In this document: positions 1-8,147 of the stretch, in pieces
Layout: each line of letters starts with the position of its first letter
Position numbering within the stretch: position 1 is the first letter of the stretch
Virus record (IMG/VR): IMGVR_UViG_3300021959_006617
Coordinates: 1-51,186 of that record
DNA: 51,186 nucleotides
DNA from: a virus
Strand: one strand, 5' to 3'
Made by a program: the position numbers and the translations under genes
Notes under the pieces: model-generated
The model's input: the letters and a program-made list of their open reading frames with translations, nothing else
Told to the model about the DNA's origin: nothing
Databases searched by the model: none

Positions 1-275
1 CGGATCGCGAACTGGCTACCAGTCACGCTTTCTGTGTAATCCACCTCAGCACCTTGGACATATTGACTGCTCATACCATCAACTAAGATATGAACACCGT
101 CTTTCTCTATGTCAAAGTCACCGTCCTGTACTCCCTCGTCATCGAGGGTGAATCCATATTGGAAACCTGAGCATCCGCCACCTTGCACGAACATACGCAC
201 CTTGATGTTAGGATCGTTCTCTTCTTCTATGATTTCTCTGATTTTTTTAACAGCAGAATCAGTTATAGTAATCAT
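1..275 (-). CDS. erpA: ErpA-type A-type Fe-S carrier (3' part cut by window edge)
   Basis: A-type iron-sulfur carrier that receives clusters from a scaffold and passes them to apo-enzymes. Translating the minus strand from the ATG at 275 gives 91 codons with no stop before the edge. The [12 protein letters not shown] segment (first cluster cysteine, C35) and the later VDYTE and GSQF segments match bacterial ErpA closely. The CGCGSSF cysteine pair expected near the C-terminus lies outside the window. The start overlaps the stop of the next gene upstream (ATGA). It is more ErpA-like than the second carrier at 28970-29293, so the phage has two different A-type carriers. Confidence 0.9.
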   Translation of the reverse strand, partial: MITITDSAVKKIREIIEEENDPNIKVRMFVQGGGCSGFQYGFTLDDEGVQDGDFDIEKDGVHILVDGMSSQYVQGAEVDYTESVTGSQFAI

Positions 276-472
276 ATTGGTTTCTCTCCTGTAAGATAAG
301 GTTTGGAAAACCATAGCTTGAACCACTCTGGTGTTCCTGGTTTGATTTTATGCTTCTTCTCTAACTGCTGTTTCTCGTTACCAGTTATAGAAACGTTACT
401 GCCTTGCCAAGGTTGATATCCTTTGAATTCGTTGATGCCAGCTAGTTTTTTAATCTCTTCTAGCTCGTCCAT
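272..472 (-). CDS. Small conserved phage protein with N-terminal [11 protein letters not shown] motif
   Basis: 66 aa, function unknown. It opens with [13 protein letters not shown]. As I recall, this short acidic then LAGI motif is common at the start of small marine T4-like phage proteins. The rest is polar with a [12 protein letters not shown] aromatic patch and no membrane segment. The ATG overlaps the stop of the gene before it (TAATG), and its own stop overlaps the erpA start (ATGA), so it looks translationally coupled to erpA. Confidence 0.65.
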   Translation of the reverse strand: MDELEEIKKLAGINEFKGYQPWQGSNVSITGNEKQQLEKKHKIKPGTPEWFKLWFSKPYLTGEKPI

Positions 473-954
473 TACATCCCCGCCTTCGCTAGTTTAGGAT
501 CTAAGTTTGATACACCTTTAGCCATCGCTAATTTTTTCAAGTCATCCATGTCTAACGGTCCAACGCTATTCACATCTTTGCGTGTAGGCATGCCTAAGTC
601 TAGCCATAATTTAAATTCTTCATCTTTCATCTTGCTGTATGGGCTCCAATCTATATCTACTTCTTCGTCGCCCTTTTTAGCGACATGTGATAGTTTCATT
701 ACATCACCATAATCTTCTTCACTGGTAGTATATTCCCAACCCATATATTCTTCTTTGACTTTAGCTGGAAGTCCCTTGTGTTTAGTCTTAGCGTAATCTT
801 TGGCGGCTTTCTTTGGCATTTCTTTAGCCGCTTGTTTTAATTCTTTTGAAGCACCTTTAATCTTCTCACCTTTCTGCATAGCGTGTACCATGCCCATGAA
901 ACGTTGCTGTGCTTTTGATTTCGCTTTTTCTGTTATGACTTCATTTATTTTCAT
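472..954 (-). CDS. DUF3008-like basic protein
   Basis: 160 aa, cytoplasmic. Residues about 12-68 match the DUF3008-type small basic protein: AKSKAQQRFMGMVHAMQKGE, then GASKELKQAAKEM, then KTKHKGLP. The family's function is unknown, but its lysine-rich helices suggest nucleic-acid or virion binding (inference). The C-terminal half is acidic and ends with an MDDLKKLAMAKGV segment that recalls the LAGI motif of the next gene. It sits in a chain of TAATG-overlapping genes from 1879 down to 272. Confidence 0.7.
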   Translation of the reverse strand: MKINEVITEKAKSKAQQRFMGMVHAMQKGEKIKGASKELKQAAKEMPKKAAKDYAKTKHKGLPAKVKEEYMGWEYTTSEEDYGDVMKLSHVAKKGDEEVDIDWSPYSKMKDEEFKLWLDLGMPTRKDVNSVGPLDMDDLKKLAMAKGVSNLDPKLAKAGM

Positions 955-1544
955 TATTTTATTCCCATACCTTGTCTTACAGCGTTGAATAAATCTTGTG
1001 CGTATTGTCCGGCACCTGTAGCTTCTTTGAATTTTTCAAAGTCACTGTTAGCCGCGGCAGAACGTGCCATGGTAGCACTGATCCCTGATACACCTTCAGC
1101 ACCATCTTCGCGTTCACCACTGGATCTAAAATCTAATATATCGAAGTTGTAGTAACCGTGTGATTTACCTTCGACACCATTATATTGTTTTAGCAACTGT
1201 GCCATAGCATCTAATCTATCACTACCTGCTACGAAAGTAGCGTTGCGGTAACCTAAGTCATATAAATGCGAAGCTACCTTCATCACTGTGTTAAGGTTGT
1301 TATCTATTATGATGTTGTTAGCGTGTTCAGGAAACATCATCTTGATGAACTTGATTTTAGTCTGATAATCTAATGGATTCTTCTTAGCGTCTTGTGTTTG
1401 GCTTAAGAATATCTTGTAGTCCCTGCCAGCGTTCTCTGTGGCATTCAATAGGGCTTCGTGTCCCACTGTTGGAGGATTCATCCTACCAAAAGTAAAGGCA
1501 ACGTGTTTGCCTTCTGCCTCAGATAATATCTCGAAAATTCTCAT
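954..1544 (-). CDS. Nucleotidyltransferase (cytidylyltransferase/NMNAT-like fold)
   Basis: 196 aa HIGH-superfamily nucleotidyltransferase. FGRMNPPTVGH (residues 20-29) is the nucleotide-binding (T/H)xGH loop, and GISATMAR (154-161) fits the ISSTxxR signature that binds the triphosphate. Such phage proteins are often labelled cytidylyltransferase or nicotinamide-nucleotide adenylyltransferase-like. The substrate cannot be told from the sequence; a role in NAD salvage or in capsule or lipid nucleotide chemistry is possible. It is TAATG-coupled on both sides to genes of unknown function. Confidence 0.75.
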   Translation of the reverse strand: MRIFEILSEAEGKHVAFTFGRMNPPTVGHEALLNATENAGRDYKIFLSQTQDAKKNPLDYQTKIKFIKMMFPEHANNIIIDNNLNTVMKVASHLYDLGYRNATFVAGSDRLDAMAQLLKQYNGVEGKSHGYYNFDILDFRSSGEREDGAEGVSGISATMARSAAANSDFEKFKEATGAGQYAQDLFNAVRQGMGIK

Positions 1545-1879
1545 TAGTTGTTGTAATCGCCTTTCTGCATATGTCGCTCTTGTTCGCTACATATCTTTTT
1601 CGCTAGTTCTATTAAACTTTCTTTAGGAAACTTTTCCTGTGCGTCTTCTACGCTGTACTTGTCACAGTATGCTTCTAAGCAACGCTCTACAGGTTTCATA
1701 TACAATTTGTACGCTTCTGGATGTCCTTGATAACCACTGTGTTTTTTAACAGCGGGAAATAGATACTGAGAAAGCAAACGCTCATCATTGTCCATGAAAA
1801 ATTTTAAATCACCCATCCAATCTATTTCTTTTTCTGCTTCGTTAGGTGCGCCTATTGGCGAAAACATTTCTCTCAGCAT
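1544..1879 (-). CDS. Conserved hypothetical phage protein
   Basis: I place the start at the ATG at 1879 (MLREMFSPIGAP), because it forms a TAATG overlap with the upstream stop like its neighbours. An in-frame TTG start at 1900 would add seven residues. The protein is 111 aa, soluble and helical, with three cysteines and no motif I recognise. Its place among small conserved proteins suggests a shared structural or late role (inference). Confidence 0.6.
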   Translation of the reverse strand: MLREMFSPIGAPNEAEKEIDWMGDLKFFMDNDERLLSQYLFPAVKKHSGYQGHPEAYKLYMKPVERCLEAYCDKYSVEDAQEKFPKESLIELAKKICSEQERHMQKGDYNN

Positions 1880-2802
1880 TACCATTTTCTGCAACTCCAA
1901 TATCTTGCTTTATGTCTCGGTCCCGGTGAAGCACAGTTGTGTCTAGCACGGAAACTTTTACGTCTAGCAGGATTAGACTTTTTGATACGCATGTTAGGAT
2001 CACCAAAATTAACTTTGACTACATTGCCTTTAGGATTCTTAACATACACTTTGAATTTTTTAACATCACCTTGCATCGGTTTGCCTAGTGGAACTTTGCG
2101 TCCTTGGTATTCTGCTTCTTTTACTTTATCTTCTTTTTCTTTTCTTTCATCAGGAGTAGGAATACGTATCTCACCTTTAGCGAATTTCTTGCGTGTCTCG
2201 ACATCGTCTAACGCTTTCATCAAACGCATTCTCGCTGATGACTCTTTACCTTCCAGAGCCATTTTCATTTCGTCTTTGCTCTTTCCGTATTTTTCTTTGA
2301 ACTCTGCATCGGAAAGTTCTTTTAGATCCATAGCGACATCTTTCATCTTGCCTTCGTCTAGATCCTCTTTCTTGACGCAGTTTGGAACTCTTTTACCAAA
2401 ATGTGTTTTCATGCCTTTCTTTTCATAGCCTTTCCAACAACGTGTGCCTTCTTCAATCTCGCCTTCATGCATTAATACATTATTAGATTGTAACACATCT
2501 ATGGCATATTCGTCAAGTTCTATTACTATACCGTCTTCTAGAATATCAACGATTTCAGACACTAGTTCTAAATCTTCAGTGAAACTGATACCGAATTCGT
2601 CACCGATCTCAAAAACCCCTTTAGCCTTGGCTTCACGTTCTAAGTCTTGTTTGCGTTGTTGTACAGCATCCTTATCTATCTTAGGATTCATTTCTAAATC
2701 GTATAGGGCTTTCTTTTTTGCTTCGTAATCCGCTTTAGGATCTTTAGGATCTAATGCTGATTCATTAACTATAGAATCTAATTTTGATAATAGGTCTCTC
2801 AT
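1879..2802 (-). CDS. Conserved T4-like marine phage protein with C-terminal cysteine-rich domain
   Basis: 307 aa. Residues about 1-110 are acidic and helical. A middle motif GTRCWKGYEKKG followed by GKRVPNCVKKE (about 118-146), and a C-terminal RKSFRARHNCASPGP and ARYWSC segment (about 277-304), are conserved modules that recur in marine myophage proteins. The paired Cys/His residues suggest metal binding or a compact disulfide fold. Exact function unknown; virion or scaffold association is an inference. A late-type GCTAAATA element lies at 2833-2840, before a start preceded only by a weak A-rich SD. Confidence 0.6.
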   Translation of the reverse strand: MRDLLSKLDSIVNESALDPKDPKADYEAKKKALYDLEMNPKIDKDAVQQRKQDLEREAKAKGVFEIGDEFGISFTEDLELVSEIVDILEDGIVIELDEYAIDVLQSNNVLMHEGEIEEGTRCWKGYEKKGMKTHFGKRVPNCVKKEDLDEGKMKDVAMDLKELSDAEFKEKYGKSKDEMKMALEGKESSARMRLMKALDDVETRKKFAKGEIRIPTPDERKEKEDKVKEAEYQGRKVPLGKPMQGDVKKFKVYVKNPKGNVVKVNFGDPNMRIKKSNPARRKSFRARHNCASPGPRHKARYWSCRKW

Positions 2803-2836
2803 AATACAGTTCTTTTTTATTGAATGATACTGTATT
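2803..2836. repeat. Perfect 8-bp inverted repeat at the 2802 gene start
   Basis: AATACAGT (2803-2810) and ACTGTATT (2829-2836) are exact inverted copies separated by 18 nt. The right arm overlaps the late-type promoter element. It could be an operator or a leader hairpin, but AT-rich intergenic DNA produces such repeats by chance. Confidence 0.45.
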
Positions 2837-2840
2837 TAGC
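2833..2840 (-). promoter_or_regulatory. Late-type promoter GCTAAATA
   Basis: Minus-strand GCTAAATAC, 30 nt before the ATG at 2802. It matches the NNTAAATA element seen before structural genes elsewhere in this window and resembles the T4 late promoter TATAAATA. Confidence 0.5.
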
Positions 2841-2852
2841 CTATTTTAGAGC

Positions 2853-3221
2853 TTAGTGGAAAAATCTAATTGAGTTTATAATGCCGTTTTGTAGGTTATA
2901 TGCGGCTCTGATCCATACAAACTTGCCAGTAAATGTACGTGATGTAATATATTGTCCGAGTCCGTCACCGTCAAATATTGTGCTGTCCCCGCCTAATTCT
3001 GTGTTATCTATGTCAAACCAATCTGTATCCCCTGGATAGTCTGCTAGACTGCCTTGAAACTTAATAGTACCGGAAAATGAATTAACATCATAGACAGCGG
3101 TATGAACACCATCACCTTTTTTATGATATCCTGCTCCTTTTGCTTTATCGCTATAGGTGAAAGAAGAATCAGTCGCTTCAGTGGTTATATTAGATATTAA
3201 TACTGTGGTTTCGTTTGCCAT
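2853..3221 (-). CDS. Putative virion structural protein
   Basis: 122 aa, beta-rich, soluble. It starts MANETTVLIS and ends with a WIRAAYNLQNGIINSIRF segment typical of short beta proteins in T4-like marine phage structural regions. Function not established; a decoration or fibre-associated protein is likely. A late-type GATAAATA (3227-3234) ends only 5 nt before the ATG and there is no Shine-Dalgarno sequence, so the transcript may be leaderless. Confidence 0.6.
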   Translation of the reverse strand: MANETTVLISNITTEATDSSFTYSDKAKGAGYHKKGDGVHTAVYDVNSFSGTIKFQGSLADYPGDTDWFDIDNTELGGDSTIFDGDGLGQYITSRTFTGKFVWIRAAYNLQNGIINSIRFFH

Positions 3222-3225
3222 AGTA

Positions 3226-3912
3226 TTATTTATCGCTTAAAACGAATTCATATACCGAGCCAACTACTTCAGGATTGCGCAGACGCAGTAGCATCAACGT
3301 ATTTTTATCTTCTACCAACACGTATCTACGATCCCAGTTCCAGTTTGTCTTCATTATCCAGCGTTCTACGGCATTGGTACAAGTGATGCGAGGACTCTGT
3401 GATCTCAACCAGTCTATGTATTTTGATTTGGCGGTATCGTCTTTGTTGAATTTATGTGGAAGTAGATAGACCCTATAGTGATACTTGTTGTGGGGATATC
3501 TGTCTGAGATGATTATCTTGACATCATCTTTTAATAGTTCTTTAGCTTCATCGTCTGGTTCGTAATGATGCTTTATTATATCTTGGAAATCTGAAACCAA
3601 CAGCTGATAGAAAACTTCATCATTGGTATAGACATCCATCAAGTTGTTTTCTATACGTCTTGTGTAATCTTTTGGTTCGTATCTATCAAATAAATCGCAC
3701 AATGAAGTAATAGTAGCAATCACTTTTTGATTTGTCGGAGGCGAAAGATAAAGGCTGTGGGGTTGAGGAACTCCACCTGAACAGATTTTTTTGATATCAG
3801 CAGTATCGTACATCGTGAAAAGCCTTGATCCCTGTAGATGCAGGGTGACTTTATATAACCATTTATTATAAAACTTCCTATTGGTTATCTTGACTATCGG
3901 TGATAGATTCAT
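3226..3912 (-). CDS. Hypothetical protein downstream of clpA
   Basis: 228 aa, not recognised. It is mixed alpha/beta, soluble and rich in aromatic and basic residues (NRKFYNKWLYKVTLHLQGSR near residues 11-30; KTNWNWDRRYVLV near 190). Its first 35 nt overlap the end of clpA, so it is probably the last gene of the dnaJ-def-clpA operon. There is no ClpS-like, protease or adaptor motif, although an accessory role to ClpA would fit the position (inference). Confidence 0.6.
   Translation of the reverse strand: MNLSPIVKITNRKFYNKWLYKVTLHLQGSRLFTMYDTADIKKICSGGVPQPHSLYLSPPTNQKVIATITSLCDLFDRYEPKDYTRRIENNLMDVYTNDEVFYQLLVSDFQDIIKHHYEPDDEAKELLKDDVKIIISDRYPHNKYHYRVYLLPHKFNKDDTAKSKYIDWLRSQSPRITCTNAVERWIMKTNWNWDRRYVLVEDKNTLMLLRLRNPEVVGSVYEFVLSDK
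3227..3234 (-). promoter_or_regulatory. Late-type promoter GATAAATA, 5 nt from ATG
   Basis: Exact GATAAATA on the minus strand. With T4-like geometry (last base near -6), +1 falls on the A of the ATG at 3221. The same element and 5-nt gap precede the superoxide dismutase gene. Confidence 0.6.
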
Positions 3913-6232
3913 TTTTCTTTTTTTCCTCTAACTTAGAGGCTTTAAGTGCTTTTTTTTCTGCTTTAGTTAAAGGTTTAGGAATTTCTTCAAATTCGAATGT
4001 CGGTTCGTTATCTGTTATACTAACATTAACTTTTCCACCATCTACTAATCCTCCGAATAATACTTCGCGACTTAAAGGAGATTTAATCTTATTATCAATT
4101 AGTCTACCTAATGGTCTAGCACCCATTTTTTTATCGTATCCTTTTTTAGACAACCAATCGATAGCATCATTGTTTAACGAAATTAAAATGTTTTTATCTT
4201 TAAGTTGTTCGTTTAGATCACCGATAAATTTCTTAACAATCTGTTTTACAATATCACTAGATAACCCTGTAAATTTAATTGTAGCATCTAATCTGTTACG
4301 GAATTCTGGAGCAAAGAATTTTTTAACTGCTTTATCATCCTCTCCTTCCTTGTCCAGGTCACCAAAGCCTATGGTATTGTTTTCACTGTCACGAGCACCT
4401 AGATTTGATGTCATAATGAGGATACAGTTCCTACCATCTGCTTGCTTACCATTAGATCCTGTAACAAACCCATTATCCATAAACTGTAGCAAAATGTTAG
4501 TTACATCAGCGTGTGCTTTTTCAATCTCATCTAACAATAAGATACAGTTAGGAGTTTCTTGTAGTTTGGTGATTAATTGCCCAGCATTATCGTCATAGCC
4601 AACATATCCTGGAGGAGCACCTATAAGTCTGGCTACCGAGTGTTTCTCTTGATATTCACTCATATCAAATCTAACTAACGGCATACCCATTTTATCGCTT
4701 AACTGTCTGGCTGTTTCGGTTTTACCGCATCCAGTAGGACCCACGAACAAGAATGAACCGATAGGTTTGTTAGGTTCTTTCATACCTGCCTGTGCCACGA
4801 AAATTTTATCACACAATACATCTACAGCCCCATCTTGTCCGAATACAACACCTTTCAAATTTTTCTCTAGATCAGATAAGTTTTTGCTTTCTTTCTGAGC
4901 TACAGTTTCTAATGGCATCTGTATCATTTTACTAAGCTCATAAGTAATCTGTTCGATATCTACTATTTGTGTTACTCCTTCTGTCTCAGGATCATCTTTA
5001 AGTTTATATCTAGCTGAAGCACAGTCTATGATATCAATAGCCTTATCTGGTAATTTTTTATCACTCATATATTTTACAGAAAGTTTAACCGCCTGATCGA
5101 TAGCCGCATCTGAAATTTTAACATTATGATGATCTTCATAATATTTTCTAAGACCTTTAAGTATCTTAATTGTTAATTCGGGAGTAGGTTCATCGACACT
5201 TATTCTTTGGAATCTGCGCATCAATGCACGATCCTTTTCAAAGTGTTTTCTGTATTCTTCCCAAGTAGTTGATGCTATTAGTTTTATAATACCTTTTGTT
5301 AGTATAGGTTTTAACATATTAGCTAAATCGTTTGATTTATCACCACTAGATGCCCCAGCACCATTCATCATATGTGCTTCATCTATAAACAGGATGATCT
5401 TACCTTTTTTCTCTAAAGCGTTGAGTACCTGTTTAACACGTTCTTCGAAATCACCTCTATACTTACTACCTGCTAACATAGCACTGATATCTAAAGTATA
5501 TACTTGATGATCCGCAACAAACTTAGGAACCTTACCTTCGAATATCTTTCTAGCGATGCCTTCAGCGATAGCAGTTTTACCTACACCTGGTTCGCCTACC
5601 ATTAACACATTTGATTTATTCCTACGTGCTAATACTAATAACATATCTTCTATTTCTTGTTCTCTACCGATAACAGGGTCAATAGTTTTTTGTTTTGCTT
5701 TAAGGCTTAAATTAACACAATATTGATTAAGAATTTTATCAAAGTTAGATCCTCTAGGTCTATGTTCCATAGCCTCTGGTAGGAAATCCTCTTCTTCAAT
5801 TGTTAGATTTTCTTGGAAGAATTTAATAAATTTTTCTTTGGTAACTCCTCCTTTTATAAGGAAGTAATGTCCAAAACTATTTTTTTCAGATAGTATACTA
5901 ACTATAACATCGGCAATTTCCATTGTTTGCCTGCCGCTGAATAATACTTGAGTGAAACATCGATTTAATACACGCTCTACTGAATTTGTTTTTTTAGGTT
6001 TAGTTTCTTTTTCAGACATTATGTCTTTAAGGTTATTTTTAATATAATGAGAAACATTTGATTTAATAAACTCTGAATCAGCTCCATAACTTTTTAATAA
6101 ATTAAATGATTCTTCGTCATTCATAATGCTACAAAGAAGATGTTCTATGGTAATGTATTCGTGTTTATTTTCTTTTGCGATCGTTATTGCATTTTCAAAT
6201 ACATTTTTTAAATTATCACTTGGCTCTATCAT
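3878..6232 (-). CDS. clpA: ClpA-like AAA+ unfoldase
   Basis: 784 aa double AAA+ ATPase, near the usual ClpA length. Order: Clp N-domain (about 1-150); first AAA with Walker A GEPGVGKT (213-220) and Walker B LFIDEAH (281-287); second AAA with Walker A GPTGCGKT (498-505), pore loop GYVG (542-545) and Walker B LLLDEI (565-570). There is no ClpB-type coiled-coil middle domain. IGF at 621-623, just before the APEFRNRLD segment, sits where ClpA carries its ClpP-binding IGL/IGF loop, so it can probably dock on host ClpP. No clpP or clpS is in the window. A lysine-rich tail follows (about 755-784). It overlaps def by 17 nt. Confidence 0.93.
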   Translation of the reverse strand: MIEPSDNLKNVFENAITIAKENKHEYITIEHLLCSIMNDEESFNLLKSYGADSEFIKSNVSHYIKNNLKDIMSEKETKPKKTNSVERVLNRCFTQVLFSGRQTMEIADVIVSILSEKNSFGHYFLIKGGVTKEKFIKFFQENLTIEEEDFLPEAMEHRPRGSNFDKILNQYCVNLSLKAKQKTIDPVIGREQEIEDMLLVLARRNKSNVLMVGEPGVGKTAIAEGIARKIFEGKVPKFVADHQVYTLDISAMLAGSKYRGDFEERVKQVLNALEKKGKIILFIDEAHMMNGAGASSGDKSNDLANMLKPILTKGIIKLIASTTWEEYRKHFEKDRALMRRFQRISVDEPTPELTIKILKGLRKYYEDHHNVKISDAAIDQAVKLSVKYMSDKKLPDKAIDIIDCASARYKLKDDPETEGVTQIVDIEQITYELSKMIQMPLETVAQKESKNLSDLEKNLKGVVFGQDGAVDVLCDKIFVAQAGMKEPNKPIGSFLFVGPTGCGKTETARQLSDKMGMPLVRFDMSEYQEKHSVARLIGAPPGYVGYDDNAGQLITKLQETPNCILLLDEIEKAHADVTNILLQFMDNGFVTGSNGKQADGRNCILIMTSNLGARDSENNTIGFGDLDKEGEDDKAVKKFFAPEFRNRLDATIKFTGLSSDIVKQIVKKFIGDLNEQLKDKNILISLNNDAIDWLSKKGYDKKMGARPLGRLIDNKIKSPLSREVLFGGLVDGGKVNVSITDNEPTFEFEEIPKPLTKAEKKALKASKLEEKKKNESITDSQDNQ

Positions 6233-6722
6233 TTAATTTCCTTAGTTTCTTATATGCTAATTGTAACTTCAATTGACTAACTCTGTCAACAAAACAAATT
6301 CCATTTAAATGATCAAATTCGTGTTGAAAACATTTACTTAGATAGCCTTCCAATTTAGATTCTTGCCAATCACCTTTTGAGTCTTGCCATTGTGCTACGA
6401 TCCATTCTGGTCTTTTTACTTTTAATAACAATCCTGGATAGCTTAAACAGCCTTCGGTGTCTATTATTGTATCCTTGCTGGCATCTAATATAACAGGATT
6501 AAACACAGCAAAAGGTTTTGGAAACCCTGGTGCAGACTCATTACCTATTGTAAACACACGTTTAGTTAAATTTATCTGATTAGCGGCTAATCCTATGCCA
6601 TTGTTATCAATCATAAATTTTATCATATCGCTTTCTAGTTTTTCAGAATCTCCATCTGTAGCGAAATTCCAATCAGTACTGGCTTGTGATAATGAATCGT
6701 GTTGTTTTAAATTAAATTCCAT
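6216..6722 (-). CDS. def: Peptide deformylase
   Basis: 168 aa, normal length. It removes the N-formyl group from nascent proteins. All three motifs are intact: GIGLAANQ (42-49), EGCLS (90-94, metal ligand C92) and HEFDH (134-138, two His ligands and catalytic Glu). It lies between dnaJ and clpA with short overlaps (11 and 17 nt), suggesting one transcript dedicated to protein processing, folding and turnover. Confidence 0.95.
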   Translation of the reverse strand: MEFNLKQHDSLSQASTDWNFATDGDSEKLESDMIKFMIDNNGIGLAANQINLTKRVFTIGNESAPGFPKPFAVFNPVILDASKDTIIDTEGCLSYPGLLLKVKRPEWIVAQWQDSKGDWQESKLEGYLSKCFQHEFDHLNGICFVDRVSQLKLQLAYKKLRKLNDRAK

Positions 6723-7542
6723 TCTGTATTCTATATAATAATTGTTTTTGTTGTTCAGTGAGTTCTCTTGGTATGCTTACTTTAATCCTAACATACAAAT
6801 TTCCTCGTTGTTTAGATCGCATATTAGGTAGTCCTTCGCCTTTACAACTCAACACTGTCTCAGGCTGAGTTCCAGGTGGTACGGTTATATTTAATTTTTT
6901 TCCATCTAACGTAATAATTTCTAAAGATGTACCTAAAATTGCATCCCATACCCGGATAGGATAATCCACAACTAAATTATCACCATCTCTTTTAAATCTT
7001 CTGTGATTTCTAATTAGCACATTAACTAAAAGATCTCCGGGTTTAGCATTAGATATGCTATTATCTCCCATACCACTATATCTAATTTGTTGTCCGTGAT
7101 GTATTCCTGGTGGAATTTCGATGGTGATATAATTCTTTTTACCGCCCGGTATTCCTACTTCTGCATTGATCTCTTTACCAGTTAATATATCTTCAAGTTC
7201 AATATTAACATTAATATTAAAACTTTTGTTTCTTGCTGGTCTTCTTCCTCCGAATCCAAATGATTCAAAGATGTCGTCCATATTGCCTGTATTAAAATGG
7301 AATTCAAAAGGATTACCTTGGTGTCTATAATTACCTTGCTGGCGATTAGGATCTACACCCATGTCAAACATCTGTCTCTTTTCAGGATCGCTTAACGTGC
7401 GATAGGCTTCTTCGACTTCCTTGAATGTCTTCTCATCACCACCGCGATCAGGATGATGCTTCATAGCCATGCTACGATAGGCTTTCTTTATTTCATCATC
7501 TGATGCGCCACGTTTGACGCCTAGTGTTTGATAGTAATCCAT
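6712..7542 (-). CDS. dnaJ: DnaJ-family co-chaperone (type II, CbpA-like)
   Basis: 276 aa. An N-terminal J domain (about 1-65) has the HPD tripeptide (30-32) that stimulates DnaK. A Gly/Phe-rich linker (about 70-105) follows, then the C-terminal substrate-binding domains. The CxxCxGxG zinc fingers of classical DnaJ are absent, so it is closer to CbpA. It presumably works with host DnaK, or with HscA during Fe-S assembly (inference). A perfect sigma70-type promoter ends 9 nt before the ATG; the start has no SD and is fixed by the canonical MDYYQTLGV opening. Confidence 0.92.
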   Translation of the reverse strand: MDYYQTLGVKRGASDDEIKKAYRSMAMKHHPDRGGDEKTFKEVEEAYRTLSDPEKRQMFDMGVDPNRQQGNYRHQGNPFEFHFNTGNMDDIFESFGFGGRRPARNKSFNINVNIELEDILTGKEINAEVGIPGGKKNYITIEIPPGIHHGQQIRYSGMGDNSISNAKPGDLLVNVLIRNHRRFKRDGDNLVVDYPIRVWDAILGTSLEIITLDGKKLNITVPPGTQPETVLSCKGEGLPNMRSKQRGNLYVRIKVSIPRELTEQQKQLLYRIQNGI

Positions 7543-7551
7543 AGTCTTTAT

Positions 7552-7580
7552 ATTATACGAAAAAAATAGGACTGTGTCAA
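7552..7580 (-). promoter_or_regulatory. Consensus sigma70-type promoter for dnaJ-def-clpA
   Basis: Minus strand: TTGACA (7575-7580), 17-nt spacer, TATAAT (7552-7557), a 12/12 match. Predicted +1 near 7545 leaves about 3 nt before the ATG. The -35 lies inside the loop of the upstream operon's terminator hairpin. Confidence 0.85.
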
Positions 7581-7588
7581 GCAGTCCT
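7560..7588 (-). terminator. Rho-independent terminator after the lysis operon
   Basis: Minus strand: 7-bp stem AGGACTG/CAGTCCT (7568-7588) with a 7-nt loop, followed by a run of seven T (7560-7566). It follows the lipoprotein gene ending at 7618. Confidence 0.85.
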
Positions 7589-7617
7589 AAGTATTTAACA
7601 AGATTTACTGAGCAGTA

Positions 7618-7902
7618 CTATTTCTTGATTTTAGTACCTTCGTGCTTTTTATGCTTAGTGATAACGCGGCATTTTTCTTTGCCATTAATTACCACACAGA
7701 CTTTTTCTTTGTAAGGAACAAACTTTTCTTCTTTTGGTTCAGCGGCCGGGTTAGGCTTAGGTTCCTCTTTAGGTTCTTCTTTGATTGTTTTTTCAGCGGC
7801 TACGATGCTCTTGATCGGAGCAGGATCATCAGCTGAACAGGAACTTAAAACAAATATTACACATAGTATTACAAATATTATTCCGAAAGTTTCCTTGGTC
7901 AT
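7618..7902 (-). CDS. Small lipoprotein, Pro/Glu/Lys-rich
   Basis: 94 aa. A hydrophobic signal (about 6-20) runs into lipobox LSSC (C22 lipidated), followed by a KEEPKEEPKPNP-type proline and charge-rich stretch and a basic tail with two cysteines. Probably anchored in the outer membrane. The position at the end of the lysis cassette and the proline-rich sequence suggest a spanin-like or envelope role, but a better o-spanin candidate lies upstream. It overlaps the preceding gene by 4 nt. Confidence 0.65.
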   Translation of the reverse strand: MTKETFGIIFVILCVIFVLSSCSADDPAPIKSIVAAEKTIKEEPKEEPKPNPAAEPKEEKFVPYKEKVCVVINGKEKCRVITKHKKHEGTKIKK

Positions 7903-8147
7903 TTTTGTTGCTCCAATTTATAGTTGATGGGCCTGTTCCATTTAATCACTGTTGTGAGTTTGGTATAGTAATCTTTGAACACTAGACAGTTTTCACTCTT
8001 TTCACTGAACCAACATATTTCAGCTACGTGAGGTTCGCGGTTGATCCAATAGGTTAATTTTACTTTCCTACGGAATAATCTTATAAGCCAATTAAGATGC
8101 TTTGGCGGTTCTAAGATATCATCAGTTTCCATTTTCGTTGCTTTCAT
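7899..8147 (-). CDS. Hypothetical protein in the lysis cassette
   Basis: 82 aa, not recognised. Basic, rich in Trp, Lys and Arg, with no clear membrane segment (NWLIRLFRRKVKLTYW is amphipathic). It overlaps the o-spanin candidate by 26 nt and the lipoprotein by 4 nt, so it belongs to the lysis transcript. Confidence 0.5.
   Translation of the reverse strand: MKATKMETDDILEPPKHLNWLIRLFRRKVKLTYWINREPHVAEICWFSEKSENCLVFKDYYTKLTTVIKWNRPINYKLEQQK

Noticed and set aside
7592-7599. GTTAAATA between the lipoprotein gene and the terminator as a late promoter
   Set aside because: It would fire straight into the terminator at 7560-7588, so a functional role is unlikely.
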